Shown: piece after piece, positions 34,012-42,837 of the stretch
How the letters are laid out: each line of letters begins with the position of its first letter
Position numbering within the stretch: position 1 is the first letter of the stretch
Source: Ancylobacter mangrovi
GTDB lineage: Bacteria > Pseudomonadota > Alphaproteobacteria > Rhizobiales > Xanthobacteraceae
Direction: 5' to 3'
DNA: 64,000 nucleotides
NCBI RefSeq assembly: GCF_024752355.1
Contig: NZ_JANTHZ010000007.1
Location: 186,001 to 250,000 of the forward strand
Made by a program: the position numbers and the translations under genes
Notes under the pieces: model-generated
What the model saw: the letters and a program-made list of their open reading frames with translations, nothing else
What the model was told of the DNA's origin: nothing
The model's database searches: none

Positions 34012-35481
34012 TCAGATGCCGAGCTTGCCCTTGAGCAGCTCGTTCACCGCCTGCGGGTTGGCCTTGCCGCCGGTCTGCTTCATCACCTGGCCGACGAACC
34101 AGCCCAGCATGGTGGGCTTGGCCTTCACCTGCTCGACCTTGTCCGGGTTGGCGGCGATGATGGCATCGACCGCCGCCTCGATGGCGCCGGTGTCCGTCAC
34201 CTGCTTCATGCCACGCGCCTCGACGATGGCGCGCGGGTCGCCGCCCTCGGTGAACACGATCTCGAACAGGTCCTTGGCGATCTTGCCGGAGATGGTCTTG
34301 TCGGCGATCAGGTCGACGATGGCGCCGATCTGCGCGGCCGAGACCGGCGAGGTCTCGATGTCCTTGCCGTCCTTGTTCAGCCGGCCGAACAGCTCGTTGA
34401 CGATGAAGTTCGCCGCCGCCTTGGCGTCGCGCCCGTCGGCGCAGGCCTCGTAATAGTCGGCGGTCGCCTTCTCCGCGACCAGCACGTCGGCGTCATAGGC
34501 CGACAGGCCGTAGGCGGAGACGAAGCGCGCCTTCTTCTCGTCCGGCAGCTCGGGCAGATGCGCGGCGAGCTCGTCGACGAAGGCCTGGTCGAATTCGAGC
34601 GGCAGCAGGTCCGGGTCGGGGAAGTAGCGGTAGTCGTGCGCCTCTTCCTTCGAGCGCATGGAACGCGTCTCGCCCTTGTTCGGGTCGAACAGGCGGGTCT
34701 CCTGCTCGATCGTGCCGCCATCCTCGATGATGCCGATCTGCCGGCGCGCCTCGGTCTCGATCGCCTGGCCGATGAAGCGGATCGAGTTGACGTTCTTGAT
34801 CTCGCAGCGCGTGCCGAACTCGTCGCCGGGCTTGCGCACCGAGACGTTCACGTCGGCGCGCAGGTTGCCCTTCTCCATGTCGCCGTCGCAGGTGCCGAGA
34901 TAGCGCAGGATGGTGCGCAGCTTGGTCACATAGGCCTTGGCCTCCTCCGAGGAGCGCAGGTCCGGCCGGGAGACGATCTCCATCAGCGCCACGCCCGAAC
35001 GGTTGAGGTCGACCAGCGACATGGTCGGGTGCTGGTCATGGATCGACTTGCCCGCGTCCTGCTCGAGATGCAGGCGCTCGATGCCGATCTCGATCTGCCC
35101 CTCGGCGGTGTCGACCAGCACCACGCCCTCGCCGACGATCGGGCTCTTGTACTGGCTGATCTGGTAGCCCTGCGGCAGGTCCGGGTAGAAGTAGTTCTTG
35201 CGGTCGAAGACGGATTTCAGGTTGATCTCGGCCTTCAGCCCGAGCCCGGTGCGCACCGCCTGCTTCACGCATTCCTCGTTGATGACGGGCAGCATGCCGG
35301 GCATGGCCGCGTCGACGAGGGAGACATGGCTGTTGGGCTCGCCGCCGAAGGCGGTCGAGGCGCCGGAGAACAGCTTGGAATTGGAGGTGACCTGGGCATG
35401 GATCTCCATGCCGATCACGACTTCCCAGTCGCCGGTCGCGCCCTTGATCAGCTTCTTCGGGTCGGCGGGGCGGGCGTGCAT
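34012..35481 (-). CDS. gatB: Asp-tRNA(Asn)/Glu-tRNA(Gln) amidotransferase subunit B
   Basis: A 489-residue GatB subunit. It activates the misacylated glutamyl or aspartyl group on tRNA by phosphorylation so GatA-derived ammonia can convert it to the amide. The N-terminal catalytic cradle begins [13 protein letters not shown] and includes [13 protein letters not shown]; the C-terminal YqeY-like tail domain closes with [21 protein letters not shown] directly abuts an ATG at 35487 but is six bases from the ATG at 35481, so the latter was chosen. gatC-gatA lie 2 kb away on the same strand, not contiguous. Confidence 0.95.
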   Translation of the reverse strand: MHARPADPKKLIKGATGDWEVVIGMEIHAQVTSNSKLFSGASTAFGGEPNSHVSLVDAAMPGMLPVINEECVKQAVRTGLGLKAEINLKSVFDRKNYFYPDLPQGYQISQYKSPIVGEGVVLVDTAEGQIEIGIERLHLEQDAGKSIHDQHPTMSLVDLNRSGVALMEIVSRPDLRSSEEAKAYVTKLRTILRYLGTCDGDMEKGNLRADVNVSVRKPGDEFGTRCEIKNVNSIRFIGQAIETEARRQIGIIEDGGTIEQETRLFDPNKGETRSMRSKEEAHDYRYFPDPDLLPLEFDQAFVDELAAHLPELPDEKKARFVSAYGLSAYDADVLVAEKATADYYEACADGRDAKAAANFIVNELFGRLNKDGKDIETSPVSAAQIGAIVDLIADKTISGKIAKDLFEIVFTEGGDPRAIVEARGMKQVTDTGAIEAAVDAIIAANPDKVEQVKAKPTMLGWFVGQVMKQTGGKANPQAVNELLKGKLGI

Positions 35482-35670
35482 GTTCATCCTCGGCGGGCCT
35501 CGTCTGGATAGGTCATCGGCGCGGAACGGGTCGTCGGAACGTCCGATTGCGCCGTTTCCCTACTCCGTGTACCGCGGACCCGCAACCGGCGCCCGCTCCG
35601 TCCGCCATCCCCGGCGGGCGCCCGCCCTCCACCGCGAACCTTCACAGCCAAGCGAGGTCGAGCCGACAAC

Positions 35671-36642
35671 ATGTTCACCATCGACGAGCTCGAGAGCGCC
35701 CTGGCCGACATCCACACCGTTTTCGCCGGCACGCCGCAATATGCCTGGCCGATGCTGGCGCGCCGGGCCGGGACGGAGGTGTGGGTCAAGCACGAGAATC
35801 ACACCCCGACCGGCGCCTTCAAGGTGCGCGGCGGGCTGATCCATCTCGCGCGGCTCGCCCGGGAGGACGGCGTCCCGCGCGGCATCATCTCCGCGACGCG
35901 CGGCAATCACGGGCAGTCGCTCGCCTTCGCCGGCGCACGCTTCGGCATTCCGGTCACCATCGTCGTCCCGCACGGCAACAGCCTCGAGAAGAACGCCGCC
36001 ATGGCGGCGCTCGGCGCACGGCTGATCGAGCACGGCACCGACTTCGACGCCGCCCGCGCCCACGCCATGGAGCTCGCCGCGCGGGAGGGACTGACCTTCG
36101 CGCCCTCCTTCCATCGCGACCTGGTGCTGGGGGTGGCGACCTGGTCGCTGGAGCTGTTCCGCGCCGCGCCGCCGCTCGACGTGCTCTACGTGCCGATCGG
36201 CCTCGGCTCGGGCATATGCGGCGCCATCCTCACCCGCGACCTGCTCGGCCTTTCGACCGAGATCGTCGGCGTGCAGAGCGCGCACGCCCCCGCCTATGCG
36301 CTGTCCTTCGAGGCCGGCCATCCGGTGGAGACCAACAGCGCCGACACGAAGGCGGACGGGCTCGCGGTGCGGGTGCCCGATGCCGGCGCGCTCGCCATCA
36401 TCCGCGAAGGCGCCTCGCGCGTCGTCACCGTCAGCGACGACGAGGTGGCGGCGGCCGTGCGGGTCTATTGGGAGGACACCCACAACCTCGCGGAAGGCGC
36501 CGGCGCCGCCGCCCTCGCCGCGCTGCTGCGCAAGAAGGAGACGCTGCGCGGCCGGCGCGCGGGCGTGGTGCTCTCGGGCGGCAATATCGACCTCGCCCTG
36601 TTCCGGGACTGGGTCGCGGGCGGGCCTACCCCGGCGGCTTGA
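35671..36642 (+). CDS. Threonine dehydratase-like PLP enzyme
   Basis: A 323-residue fold-type II PLP enzyme of the threonine/serine dehydratase family. Lys51 in PTGAFKVRGG is the Schiff-base lysine, TRGNHGQSLAF binds the substrate carboxylate, and GLGSGICGAIL is the phosphate-binding loop. There is no C-terminal ACT regulatory domain, so it resembles catabolic (TdcB-like) rather than biosynthetic IlvA enzymes. It is divergent from gatB. Other hydroxy-amino-acid dehydratases, including beta-hydroxyaspartate dehydratase, belong to the same family. Confidence 0.85.
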   Translation: MFTIDELESALADIHTVFAGTPQYAWPMLARRAGTEVWVKHENHTPTGAFKVRGGLIHLARLAREDGVPRGIISATRGNHGQSLAFAGARFGIPVTIVVPHGNSLEKNAAMAALGARLIEHGTDFDAARAHAMELAAREGLTFAPSFHRDLVLGVATWSLELFRAAPPLDVLYVPIGLGSGICGAILTRDLLGLSTEIVGVQSAHAPAYALSFEAGHPVETNSADTKADGLAVRVPDAGALAIIREGASRVVTVSDDEVAAAVRVYWEDTHNLAEGAGAAALAALLRKKETLRGRRAGVVLSGGNIDLALFRDWVAGGPTPAA

Positions 36643-36703
36643 GGAAGATCAACGCCGGCCGGCCACCTTCTTGCCACGATCGGGCAAAGCGAAGGAGGCG
36701 AAC

Positions 36704-37012
36704 ATGAAGGTGGACACGATCGACGAACGTCTGGCCCTGTTCGGCCGGATGCTGGAGCAGGCGGGGGTCGACGTCGACAGCCCGACCCTTTCGGAGCGCG
36801 AGCTGCGCGCGGCGGTGCAGCGCTGCCTCGGCTGCCAGGCCGGGGACGAATGCCGCGCCTGGGTGGCGGAGGCTTCCGAGAACCAGCCGCCGCCCGGCTT
36901 CTGCCGCAACGTCGAGCCTTTCGCGCGCTGGGCCGAGCGCCAGGCCGACATCGAGTTCGCCTCGCTCAGCGAGGCCGTGTGCTCGCTGGACGCCGCCGGC
37001 AGCGGAAGCTGA
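36704..37012 (+). CDS. DUF6455 small cysteine-containing protein
   Basis: A 102-residue protein matching DUF6455, common in alphaproteobacteria and of unknown function. The cysteine pattern RCLGCQAGDECRAW followed by GFCRNVEPF suggests metal or haem/iron-sulfur binding. A strong GGAGG lies eight bases before the ATG. It is 61 bp after the dehydratase gene on the same strand. Confidence 0.7.
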   Translation: MKVDTIDERLALFGRMLEQAGVDVDSPTLSERELRAAVQRCLGCQAGDECRAWVAEASENQPPPGFCRNVEPFARWAERQADIEFASLSEAVCSLDAAGSGS

Positions 37013-37048
37013 GGCGGAAATACGGGCAGGAACCGGCGATCGAGCGGC

Positions 37049-37342
37049 TCAGCCGAGCCGCTCGTTCTCGTAGTCGATCACCCACTGGATGAGGATGCGC
37101 CAGAGCTTCTCGACCAGCTCGGGCGGCACGCCCTTGGTCTCGGCGCGCACCATCACCTTCTCGACCACATCCTCGACCCGCTCGGGCAGGAGCGCCGCGA
37201 GGCCCTCCGCCCGCTTCACCGCGATCACATGCTTGACCACCTCGAAGCGGCGGGCGAGCAGTTCGACGATCTCGCCGTCGATGGCATCGATCTCCGCCCG
37301 GAAGGGCGCGAGGGAGCGCTCGTTCTCGGGCAGGATGCGCAT
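37049..37342 (-). CDS. Chorismate mutase, AroQ type
   Basis: A 97-residue all-helical protein of the AroQ class, which converts chorismate to prephenate for Phe/Tyr synthesis. The first helix reads FRAEIDAIDGEIVELLARR, then VVKHVIAVKR with the active-site lysine/arginine, and LWRILIQWVIDYE at the end. The start ATG at 37342 lies 2 bp after the gatA stop, so it appears to be the last gene of gatC-gatA-aroQ. A GTG start at 37369 would overlap gatA. Isochorismate pyruvate lyase shares this fold and cannot be excluded. Confidence 0.85.
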   Translation of the reverse strand: MRILPENERSLAPFRAEIDAIDGEIVELLARRFEVVKHVIAVKRAEGLAALLPERVEDVVEKVMVRAETKGVPPELVEKLWRILIQWVIDYENERLG

Positions 37343-37344
37343 GG

Positions 37345-38826
37345 TCACAGCCACCACTTGTCGTGGCACTCGAAGCGCCCGGCGGCGTCCTCGATCACCT
37401 GCGCCAGCGCGAACAGCCCCGCCTCGCCGAACGGGTGGCCGATGAGCTGGAGGCCCAGCGGCAGCCCTTCCGAGGACCGCCCCGCCGGCACCGATATGCC
37501 CGGCAGCCCGGCCATGTTGAGCGTCACCGTGAACACGTCCTGCAGATACATCTCCACCGGATCGGCCCCCGACTTCTCGCCGATGCCAAACGCCGCCGAG
37601 GGCGTTGTCGGCGCCAGCACGGCGTCGATGCCGTCGGCGAAGGCGGTCTCGAAGTCGCGCTTGATCAGCGTGCGCACCTTCTGCGCCTTCAGATAATAGG
37701 CGTCGTAATAGCCGGCGGACAGCACATAGGTGCCGATCATGATGCGCCGGCGCACCTCGGCGCCGAAGCCGGCGGCGCGGGTCTTCTCGTACATCTCGAT
37801 GATGTCGCGCCCATCGACCCGCTCGCCGTAGCGCACGCCGTCATAGCGCGCGAGGTTGGACGAGGCCTCGGCCAGCGCGACGATGTAGTAGGACGGCAGC
37901 GCGTATTTGGTGTGCGGCAGGCTGATCTCGACGATCTCCGCCCCCGCGTCGCGCAACATGTCCGCGCCCTTGTCCCAGAGCGCGGCGATCTCGGGCGACA
38001 TGCCCTCGACCCGGTATTCCTTCGGGATGCCGATGCGCTTGCCCTTGATCGAGCCGCCGACCGCCGCCTGATAGTCCGGCACGGGAAGGTCGGCGCTGGT
38101 CGAATCCTTGGGGTCGTGGCCGGCCATGGAGCGCAGCAGCAGCGCGGCATCGTTCACCGAGCGGGCGATCGGCCCCGCCTGGTCGAGCGAGGAGGCATAG
38201 GCGACGATGCCCCAGCGCGAGCAGCGCCCATAGGTCGGCTTGATGCCGACCGTGCCGGTGAAGGCCGCCGGCTGGCGGATCGAGCCGCCGGTGTCGGTGC
38301 CCGCCGCGCCGGCGCAGATATGCGCCGCCACCGCCGCCGCCGAGCCGCCCGACGAGCCGCCGGGCACGAGCGGCTGCTCCGAGCCCTTGCGCCGCCACGG
38401 ATTGACGGCGCAGCCGAAGGCGCTGGTCTCGGTGGACGAGCCCATGGCGAACTCGTCCTGGTTCAGCTTGCCCAGCAGCACCGCGCCCTCGCTCCAGAGC
38501 TTCGAGGTCACGGTCGATTCGTAGCGCGGCACGAAGTTCCTGATGATCCGCGAGCAGGCGGTGGTGCGCACGCCCTCGGTCGCGAACATGTCCTTGATGC
38601 CGAGCGGAATGCCTTCCAGCCTGCCGCCCTCGCCCTTGGCGATGCGCGCGTCGCTGGCCTTGGCCATCTCCAGCGCCTTCTCGGGCGTGGCGAGCACATA
38701 GGCGTTGAGGTCGCCGGCCGGCTCGATCGCGTCGATATAGGCCTGGGTCAGCTCGGTGGCCGTGAAATGACGGCTGGCGAGGCCCTCGCGGGCGGCGGTG
38801 ATGGTGAGGCGGGTGAGATCCGACAT
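37345..38826 (-). CDS. gatA: Asp-tRNA(Asn)/Glu-tRNA(Gln) amidotransferase subunit A
   Basis: A 493-residue glutamine amidase subunit that releases ammonia for transamidation of misacylated tRNA. It carries the amidase-signature Ser-Ser-Lys triad: Lys in [12 protein letters not shown], the Ser in [14 protein letters not shown], and the Ser in [13 protein letters not shown]. The ATG at 38826 was chosen because GGAG lies eight bases upstream; a GTG at 38835 overlaps the gatC stop. The gene follows gatC by five bases and precedes the chorismate mutase by two. Confidence 0.95.
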   Translation of the reverse strand: MSDLTRLTITAAREGLASRHFTATELTQAYIDAIEPAGDLNAYVLATPEKALEMAKASDARIAKGEGGRLEGIPLGIKDMFATEGVRTTACSRIIRNFVPRYESTVTSKLWSEGAVLLGKLNQDEFAMGSSTETSAFGCAVNPWRRKGSEQPLVPGGSSGGSAAAVAAHICAGAAGTDTGGSIRQPAAFTGTVGIKPTYGRCSRWGIVAYASSLDQAGPIARSVNDAALLLRSMAGHDPKDSTSADLPVPDYQAAVGGSIKGKRIGIPKEYRVEGMSPEIAALWDKGADMLRDAGAEIVEISLPHTKYALPSYYIVALAEASSNLARYDGVRYGERVDGRDIIEMYEKTRAAGFGAEVRRRIMIGTYVLSAGYYDAYYLKAQKVRTLIKRDFETAFADGIDAVLAPTTPSAAFGIGEKSGADPVEMYLQDVFTVTLNMAGLPGISVPAGRSSEGLPLGLQLIGHPFGEAGLFALAQVIEDAAGRFECHDKWWL

Positions 38827-38831
38827 CGCGT

Positions 38832-39119
38832 TCACTCCACCACTTTCGGGACGGCGAAGAAGCCGTCCTCGCTGGCGGGCGCGTTGGCGAGCACCCGTTC
38901 GGCGGCGTCGCCGTCGTTCACCACGTCCGCCCGCAGGGGCAGCTTCATCGGGATGACGCTGGTCATCGGCTCGACGCCGGTGGTGTCCACCTCGCCGAGC
39001 TGTTCCACAAAGGCGAGGATGGCGTTGAGCTCGCCCTGGAGGTGAGCCACCTCCTCCTCCGTCACGGCGATGCGCGACAGATGCGCCACGCGCCGGACCG
39101 TCGCCTGATCGACCGACAT
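38832..39119 (-). CDS. gatC: Asp-tRNA(Asn)/Glu-tRNA(Gln) amidotransferase subunit C
   Basis: A 95-residue GatC subunit, a belt-like protein that stabilises GatA in the amidotransferase. The opening [19 protein letters not shown] and the [19 protein letters not shown] centre are typical, as is the ending [17 protein letters not shown]. The ATG at 39119 gives the usual family N-terminus; the frame stays open upstream. It is first in the gatC-gatA-chorismate mutase operon. Confidence 0.93.
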   Translation of the reverse strand: MSVDQATVRRVAHLSRIAVTEEEVAHLQGELNAILAFVEQLGEVDTTGVEPMTSVIPMKLPLRADVVNDGDAAERVLANAPASEDGFFAVPKVVE

Positions 39120-39258
39120 CCGAAATTCCAATCCTCTGAAACCGATGCGCGCCCTATAGCAGGCGGGCACGGCGCCCCGCAACGCAGGGCGCCGGTTTCA
39201 GGCGGGGATGGAGGACGGCCGGTGGCGATTCCGGGCGCCGGCGTCCGGGCGCCGGAGT

Positions 39259-39588
39259 TCAGCGCAGGCCGGGGCCGTTCACGCCGCCATTGAGGTTCAC
39301 GCCGGGGCCGGGACGGGCCAAGGCGCGGGTCTGCGCACGCGCCGGGCCGCCGGCGACGCAGCCCACCGGATAGCCCGGACGGGTGCAGTAGATGACCCTG
39401 GCGGTGGTGCGCGCCGGGGTCGGGCGCACCACGCAGCCGCGCGGATAGCCGGGGCCGGTGCAATAGACCACCGCGGCATCGGCGGGCGCCGGAGCGGTGA
39501 AGGAAAGGCCGGCGAAAAGCAGGGCGGCGGGCGCAGCGGCGGCCCCCGCGCGGGCCAGGAACGAAAGTCGGCTGTGATTCGCAGTCAT
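39259..39588 (-). CDS. Small secreted protein with repeated CTxPG motif (A)
   Basis: A 109-residue exported protein of unknown function. Residues 1-39 form a signal peptide ending near PADAA. The mature part has two copies of a Y-C-T-x-P-G-x-P-x-G-C-V module (YCTGPGYPRGCV, then YCTRPGYPVGCV), each with two cysteines, and a Gly/Pro/Asn-rich tail RPGPGVNLNGGVNGPGLR. A paralogue lies at 40112-40447 with the same layout and a similar leader. GAGGAAG precedes the ATG. Likely a small periplasmic or surface protein. Confidence 0.7.
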   Translation of the reverse strand: MTANHSRLSFLARAGAAAAPAALLFAGLSFTAPAPADAAVVYCTGPGYPRGCVVRPTPARTTARVIYCTRPGYPVGCVAGGPARAQTRALARPGPGVNLNGGVNGPGLR

Positions 39589-39781
39589 GTCGCTTCCTCG
39601 CGTGACGTGGCCAAAGGTAACCCGAAAGCGTTACTTTCGTGTCACCCGCCCGAGGAGTCGGGCAGGACACCCCCTCGACAAGCGCCGACGGCGCCGACTG
39701 TTCCCCCGCGGATGCTTGGTTTGCCGGCCCTTCTCGGGTGCCGGCGGGATGGCGGGCGGCGGTCGCCCGCCGCCCGTCGAA

Positions 39782-40087
39782 TCACGAGCCGGCCTGGGCG
39801 AGGCAGGCGCCGGCGGCCTCGGCATTGCTGCGGGCGCTGCCGCGGCTGATCTGGCCGGACATGGCGAGCGACTTGGTGGTGCTGGTGACGGTCTCGCGCA
39901 CATCCGCGCCCGAGCTCACCTGCCCGATGGCGGCGGCGTAGATCGCCTTGCCGTCGGCCGACAGCGAGGCGGCGCAGGCGTCGGCCGAGGCCTTGTCGGC
40001 ATGGGCCGGTGCGGCGGCGAACATCAGCGCACCAAGGCAGGCGGCCGCGAGAGCCTCCCGCACCGGGACGACACGAGAGAGGGTCAT
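39782..40087 (-). CDS. Small secreted Ala-rich helical protein
   Basis: A 101-residue exported protein. A signal peptide (residues 1-30, ending APAHADK) precedes a mostly helical mature part with two cysteines (DACAASL and AGACLAQ) that could form one disulfide near its ends. It lies between two CTxPG-motif genes on the same strand, 24 bp after copy B, suggesting co-expression. Function and family were not recognised. Confidence 0.6.
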   Translation of the reverse strand: MTLSRVVPVREALAAACLGALMFAAAPAHADKASADACAASLSADGKAIYAAAIGQVSSGADVRETVTSTTKSLAMSGQISRGSARSNAEAAGACLAQAGS

Positions 40088-40111
40088 GCTAATCTCCTTC
40101 GGAGGTGGGAT

Positions 40112-40447
40112 TCAGCGCAGGCCCGGTCGGTTGACCGGCCCGCCAAGATTCACGCCCGGCCCGGGCCGGACGACCGCGCGCGCCGCCGGCGCGGCGGCGG
40201 GGCCCGGCACGCAGCCGACCGGATAACCCGGCCGGGTGCAATAGACCGCGGCACGCGCCACCGGATTCGGCCCGGCGAGCGGCGTCGCACGCACGACGCA
40301 GCCGGCCGGCACACCCGGACCGGTGCAATAGACCACGGCCGCCTGCGCCGACGGCGCGGGCAGGCCCACCACACCGAGCACCGAGAGCAGCGGTGCCAGC
40401 GCAGCGCCGACCGTCACGGTCGGAAGGAAAGAACGAAGTCCGGTCAT
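40112..40447 (-). CDS. Small secreted protein with repeated CTxPG motif (B)
   Basis: A 111-residue paralogue of the gene at 39259-39588. It has a signal peptide (ending near SAQAA), two modules (YCTGPGVPAGCV and YCTRPGYPVGCV), and the same tail pattern RPGPGVNLGGPVNRPGLR. GCGAGGA lies before the ATG. Together with the Ala-rich gene downstream it forms a short minus-strand run of secreted proteins. Confidence 0.7.
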   Translation of the reverse strand: MTGLRSFLPTVTVGAALAPLLSVLGVVGLPAPSAQAAVVYCTGPGVPAGCVVRATPLAGPNPVARAAVYCTRPGYPVGCVPGPAAAPAARAVVRPGPGVNLGGPVNRPGLR

Positions 40448-40517
40448 GTCGCGTCCTCGCCTGGACGTATCGTTGCGGAAACGGCGCGACTTAGAGCCGA
40501 ACGGAGGGGGAGACACA

Positions 40518-40562
40518 ATGTCGATTTTTGATCGCTTCGGCCAGAGCCGGGGACGGCGATGA
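40518..40562 (+). CDS. Possible 14-codon leader peptide overlapping the downstream gene
   Basis: An ATG at 40518 with a strong GGAGGGGG ribosome site encodes a 14-residue peptide (MSIFDRFGQSRGRR) whose TGA (40560-40562) overlaps the ATG pair starting the next gene. This is the layout of a translationally coupled leader. It could also be chance, or the true start of the downstream protein disrupted by a frameshift. Confidence 0.3.
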   Translation: MSIFDRFGQSRGRR

Positions 40563-41491
40563 TGCTCGCCGGAGTGCCCGCAACACGGGTCCGCGAGAGC
40601 GACGACGCCCCGCCCCTCGCCGCGGTCCGAACCGATCCGGCCCTGTCGGCGGAAGAGGAGGCGGAACGTTCCCGCCTGCATGCCCGGCCCGATTTTCCCG
40701 GCATCGCGCGCGCCGCCGCCGCCAAGCTCTGCGCCTCCTACCGCCACGACCGCCTGCTCTCCCGGCTGATGAACGATCGCGGCCGGCTGACCCTGATGTC
40801 GCTGATGATCGACCTGCATTTCGAGCCGCCCGAGGCGCAGGGCCTGACCTCCGGCCGGCTGAAGGCCGAGGCGGCCGCGCTCGACATATGCAGTCCCGGG
40901 CGCGTCAGCGCCGTGCTCGCCGCGTGCCGGCTGTTCGGGCTGGTGGCGTCGGCGCCCGACGATGACCGCCGCCGGCGCCGGCTCGTCGTCACCGACCGCC
41001 TGCTCGACCTGCACCGCGAGCGCTGGGCGGTGATGCTGGAGGCGCTCGCGAGTGCCGTCCCGGAAGGAGCGGAGGGCCTCGCCCGCCTGCGCGACGAGGC
41101 GTTCCTCGCCGCCTATGTCGGCGCGCTGGTCGAGCCGATCCGGGCCGGATGGCGCCCGGTTTTCGACGTGCCGAGCCTCGAACTGTTCGTCGAGCGCGAC
41201 GGCGGGCTGATCCTGGCGTTCGCGCTGTTCGAGAATGGGGGCGCCGGTGCGCCGCTCTCCGCCGCCGAACTGGCGCGCTCCTACAAGCTCTCGCGCTCGC
41301 ACATCGTCGACATCCTCCAGCAGGCGGTCGAGGCCGGCCTCGTGCGGCGGATCGAGGACCGTGCGCAGGGCGGGCCGGGTTTCCTCGCCCGGCCCGCGCT
41401 CGTCGACGCGATGGAGATGCTGCTGGCGACCGCGCTGGTACGCCAGGCCCGGGCAGTGCGCCGTGGGCTCGCCGCCACCGCCCCGGGGTGA
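40559..41491 (+). CDS. Tandem winged-helix protein, putative transcriptional regulator
   Basis: A 310-residue soluble protein not matched to a named family. Two likely winged-helix regions are visible: one around residues 75-145 (RLTLMSLMIDLHF to RRRRLVVTDRLLDL) and one around 230-275 (PLSAAELARSYKLSRSHIVD then AGLVRRIED), the latter much like a MarR/GntR-type helix-turn-helix. The N-terminal 35 residues are polar. It may regulate the divergent secreted-protein cluster, which is inference from position. The stop lies in a 16-bp palindrome shared with the convergent hydrolase gene. Confidence 0.6.
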   Translation: MMLAGVPATRVRESDDAPPLAAVRTDPALSAEEEAERSRLHARPDFPGIARAAAAKLCASYRHDRLLSRLMNDRGRLTLMSLMIDLHFEPPEAQGLTSGRLKAEAAALDICSPGRVSAVLAACRLFGLVASAPDDDRRRRRLVVTDRLLDLHRERWAVMLEALASAVPEGAEGLARLRDEAFLAAYVGALVEPIRAGWRPVFDVPSLELFVERDGGLILAFALFENGGAGAPLSAAELARSYKLSRSHIVDILQQAVEAGLVRRIEDRAQGGPGFLARPALVDAMEMLLATALVRQARAVRRGLAATAPG

Positions 41492-41504
41492 GCGGCGCCG
41501 CTCA
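41489..41504. terminator. Palindrome spanning two convergent stop codons
   Basis: TGAGCGGCGCCGCTCA is a perfect 16-bp palindrome. Its first three bases are the TGA of the plus-strand gene and its last three are the stop of the minus-strand gene. It may act as a two-way terminator, though no T-runs follow. Confidence 0.4.
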
Positions 41505-42203
41505 GGCGGCGAACTCGACCGCCTCGCCCTTGGCCGGCACCACGACGGTCGCTTCCTCGCCGACCAGCGCGATGAAGCGCTCGGCATCGGGCTCCAGCAG
41601 GCCGAAAGTCGCGTAGTGGCCGGGAATGACGGTGAGCCCGCCGAGATAGCGCGACACCGCGACGGCGGCCGATTCCGGCCCCATAGTGAAGCGGTCGCCG
41701 ATCGGCACGATGACGATCTCGGGCCGGTGCAGCTCGGCGATCAGCGCCATGTCGGAGAAGATGTCGGTATCGCCCATGTGCCAGACCACCGGCTCGCCCG
41801 GAGCCTTGACGATCAGGCCGTTCGGATTGCCGAGATAGACGCTGGCGCCGTCCACCATCATGCCGGAGGAGTGGTCCGCCCGCACCATGCTCACCGCGAA
41901 ACCTTCGGTATGGATGGTGCCGCCGGTGTTCATCATCTCCAGCTTCTCGACGCCCTGCGTCGCCAGCCAGCTCGCCAGATCCGCATTGGCCACCACGGTC
42001 GCGCCGGTCTCCTTGGCGATCGCCACCGTGTCGCCGAGATGGTCGCCATGGCCGTGGGTGAGCAGGACATGAGTCGTGCCGGCGGTCGCCGCGGCGAAAT
42101 CGCCGTCGAAGGCGGGATTGCCCGTCAGGAACGGGTCAATCAGCACGACCTTGTCCGCGAAATCGAGACGAAAGGCCGCGTGGCCAAACCAGGTGATCTT
42201 CAT
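41502..42203 (-). CDS. Metal-dependent hydrolase, UPF0173 (beta-lactamase fold)
   Basis: A 233-residue metallo-beta-lactamase-fold hydrolase of the UPF0173/YtkL group. Metal ligands are seen in [12 protein letters not shown], the HSSG region (DHSSGMM), and a late GHYATF. The substrate is unknown. The ATG at 42203 was chosen because GGAG lies six bases upstream, while it abuts the ATG at 42209. It is divergent from ruvX. Confidence 0.88.
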   Translation of the reverse strand: MKITWFGHAAFRLDFADKVVLIDPFLTGNPAFDGDFAAATAGTTHVLLTHGHGDHLGDTVAIAKETGATVVANADLASWLATQGVEKLEMMNTGGTIHTEGFAVSMVRADHSSGMMVDGASVYLGNPNGLIVKAPGEPVVWHMGDTDIFSDMALIAELHRPEIVIVPIGDRFTMGPESAAVAVSRYLGGLTVIPGHYATFGLLEPDAERFIALVGEEATVVVPAKGEAVEFAA

Positions 42204-42351
42204 TGCCATCTCCGTGGGTAGGAAGTGGGCGGGAGGATAGGCGACGGCGCGGACGACTCAAGCGCGGAGCCGGTCACGCGTGCCCGCCGCTGCCCGCGCC
42301 CTGCCCCGCCATATGGCGCGGCGCGCGCGGGCGTGCTAGGCGCACGGCACC

Positions 42352-42834
42352 ATGGTCGCGCCGATCCTCACCATCGCTGAAGCCGCCCCGCTGCTCGCCG
42401 AGCGCGGGAGCCTCGTCGGGCTCGACCTCGGCACGCGCACCATCGGCATCGCCAGCTCCGATCCCGACCGCCGGCTGGCGACGCCGGTCGAGACCATCGC
42501 CCGCAAGCAGTTCACGCCCGACGCCACCCGCATCCTCTCGCTCGCCGAGGCGCGCGGCGCCGCCGGCTTCGTGCTCGGCCTGCCCGTCAACATGGACGGC
42601 AGCGAGGGCCCGCGCGCGCAGTCGGCCCGCGCCTTCGCCCGCAACTTCGCGCGGCTGACCGAGCTGCCGATCATCCTGTGGGACGAGCGCCTGTCCACCG
42701 CCGCGGTGGAGCGCGAGATGATCGCCACCGACATGAGCCGCGCCCGCCGTGCCGAGGTGGTCGACCAGCAGGCCGCCGTCTTCATCCTCCAGGGGGCGCT
42801 CGACCGCCTGCGCCACATCGCCGGGGACAGGTGA
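42352..42834 (+). CDS. ruvX: Holliday junction resolvase-like protein RuvX (YqgF)
   Basis: A 160-residue RNase H-fold protein of the YqgF/RuvX family, linked to 16S rRNA 5'-end maturation and proposed as a Holliday junction resolvase. The first catalytic Asp is in LVGLDLGTRTIGIA, the middle block is FVLGLPVNMDGSEGPR, and the last acidic site is in VVDQQAAVFILQ, with WDERLSTAA between them. It ends 3 bp before the AEC transporter gene, probably one operon. Confidence 0.9.
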   Translation: MVAPILTIAEAAPLLAERGSLVGLDLGTRTIGIASSDPDRRLATPVETIARKQFTPDATRILSLAEARGAAGFVLGLPVNMDGSEGPRAQSARAFARNFARLTELPIILWDERLSTAAVEREMIATDMSRARRAEVVDQQAAVFILQGALDRLRHIAGDR

Positions 42835-42837
42835 CGC

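Noticed and set aside
35671-36642. Dehydratase as BhcB of a beta-hydroxyaspartate cycle
   Set aside because: It is 27 kb from the BhcC-like gene, next to unrelated genes, and its sequence does not resemble BhcB as I remember it beyond the family motifs.
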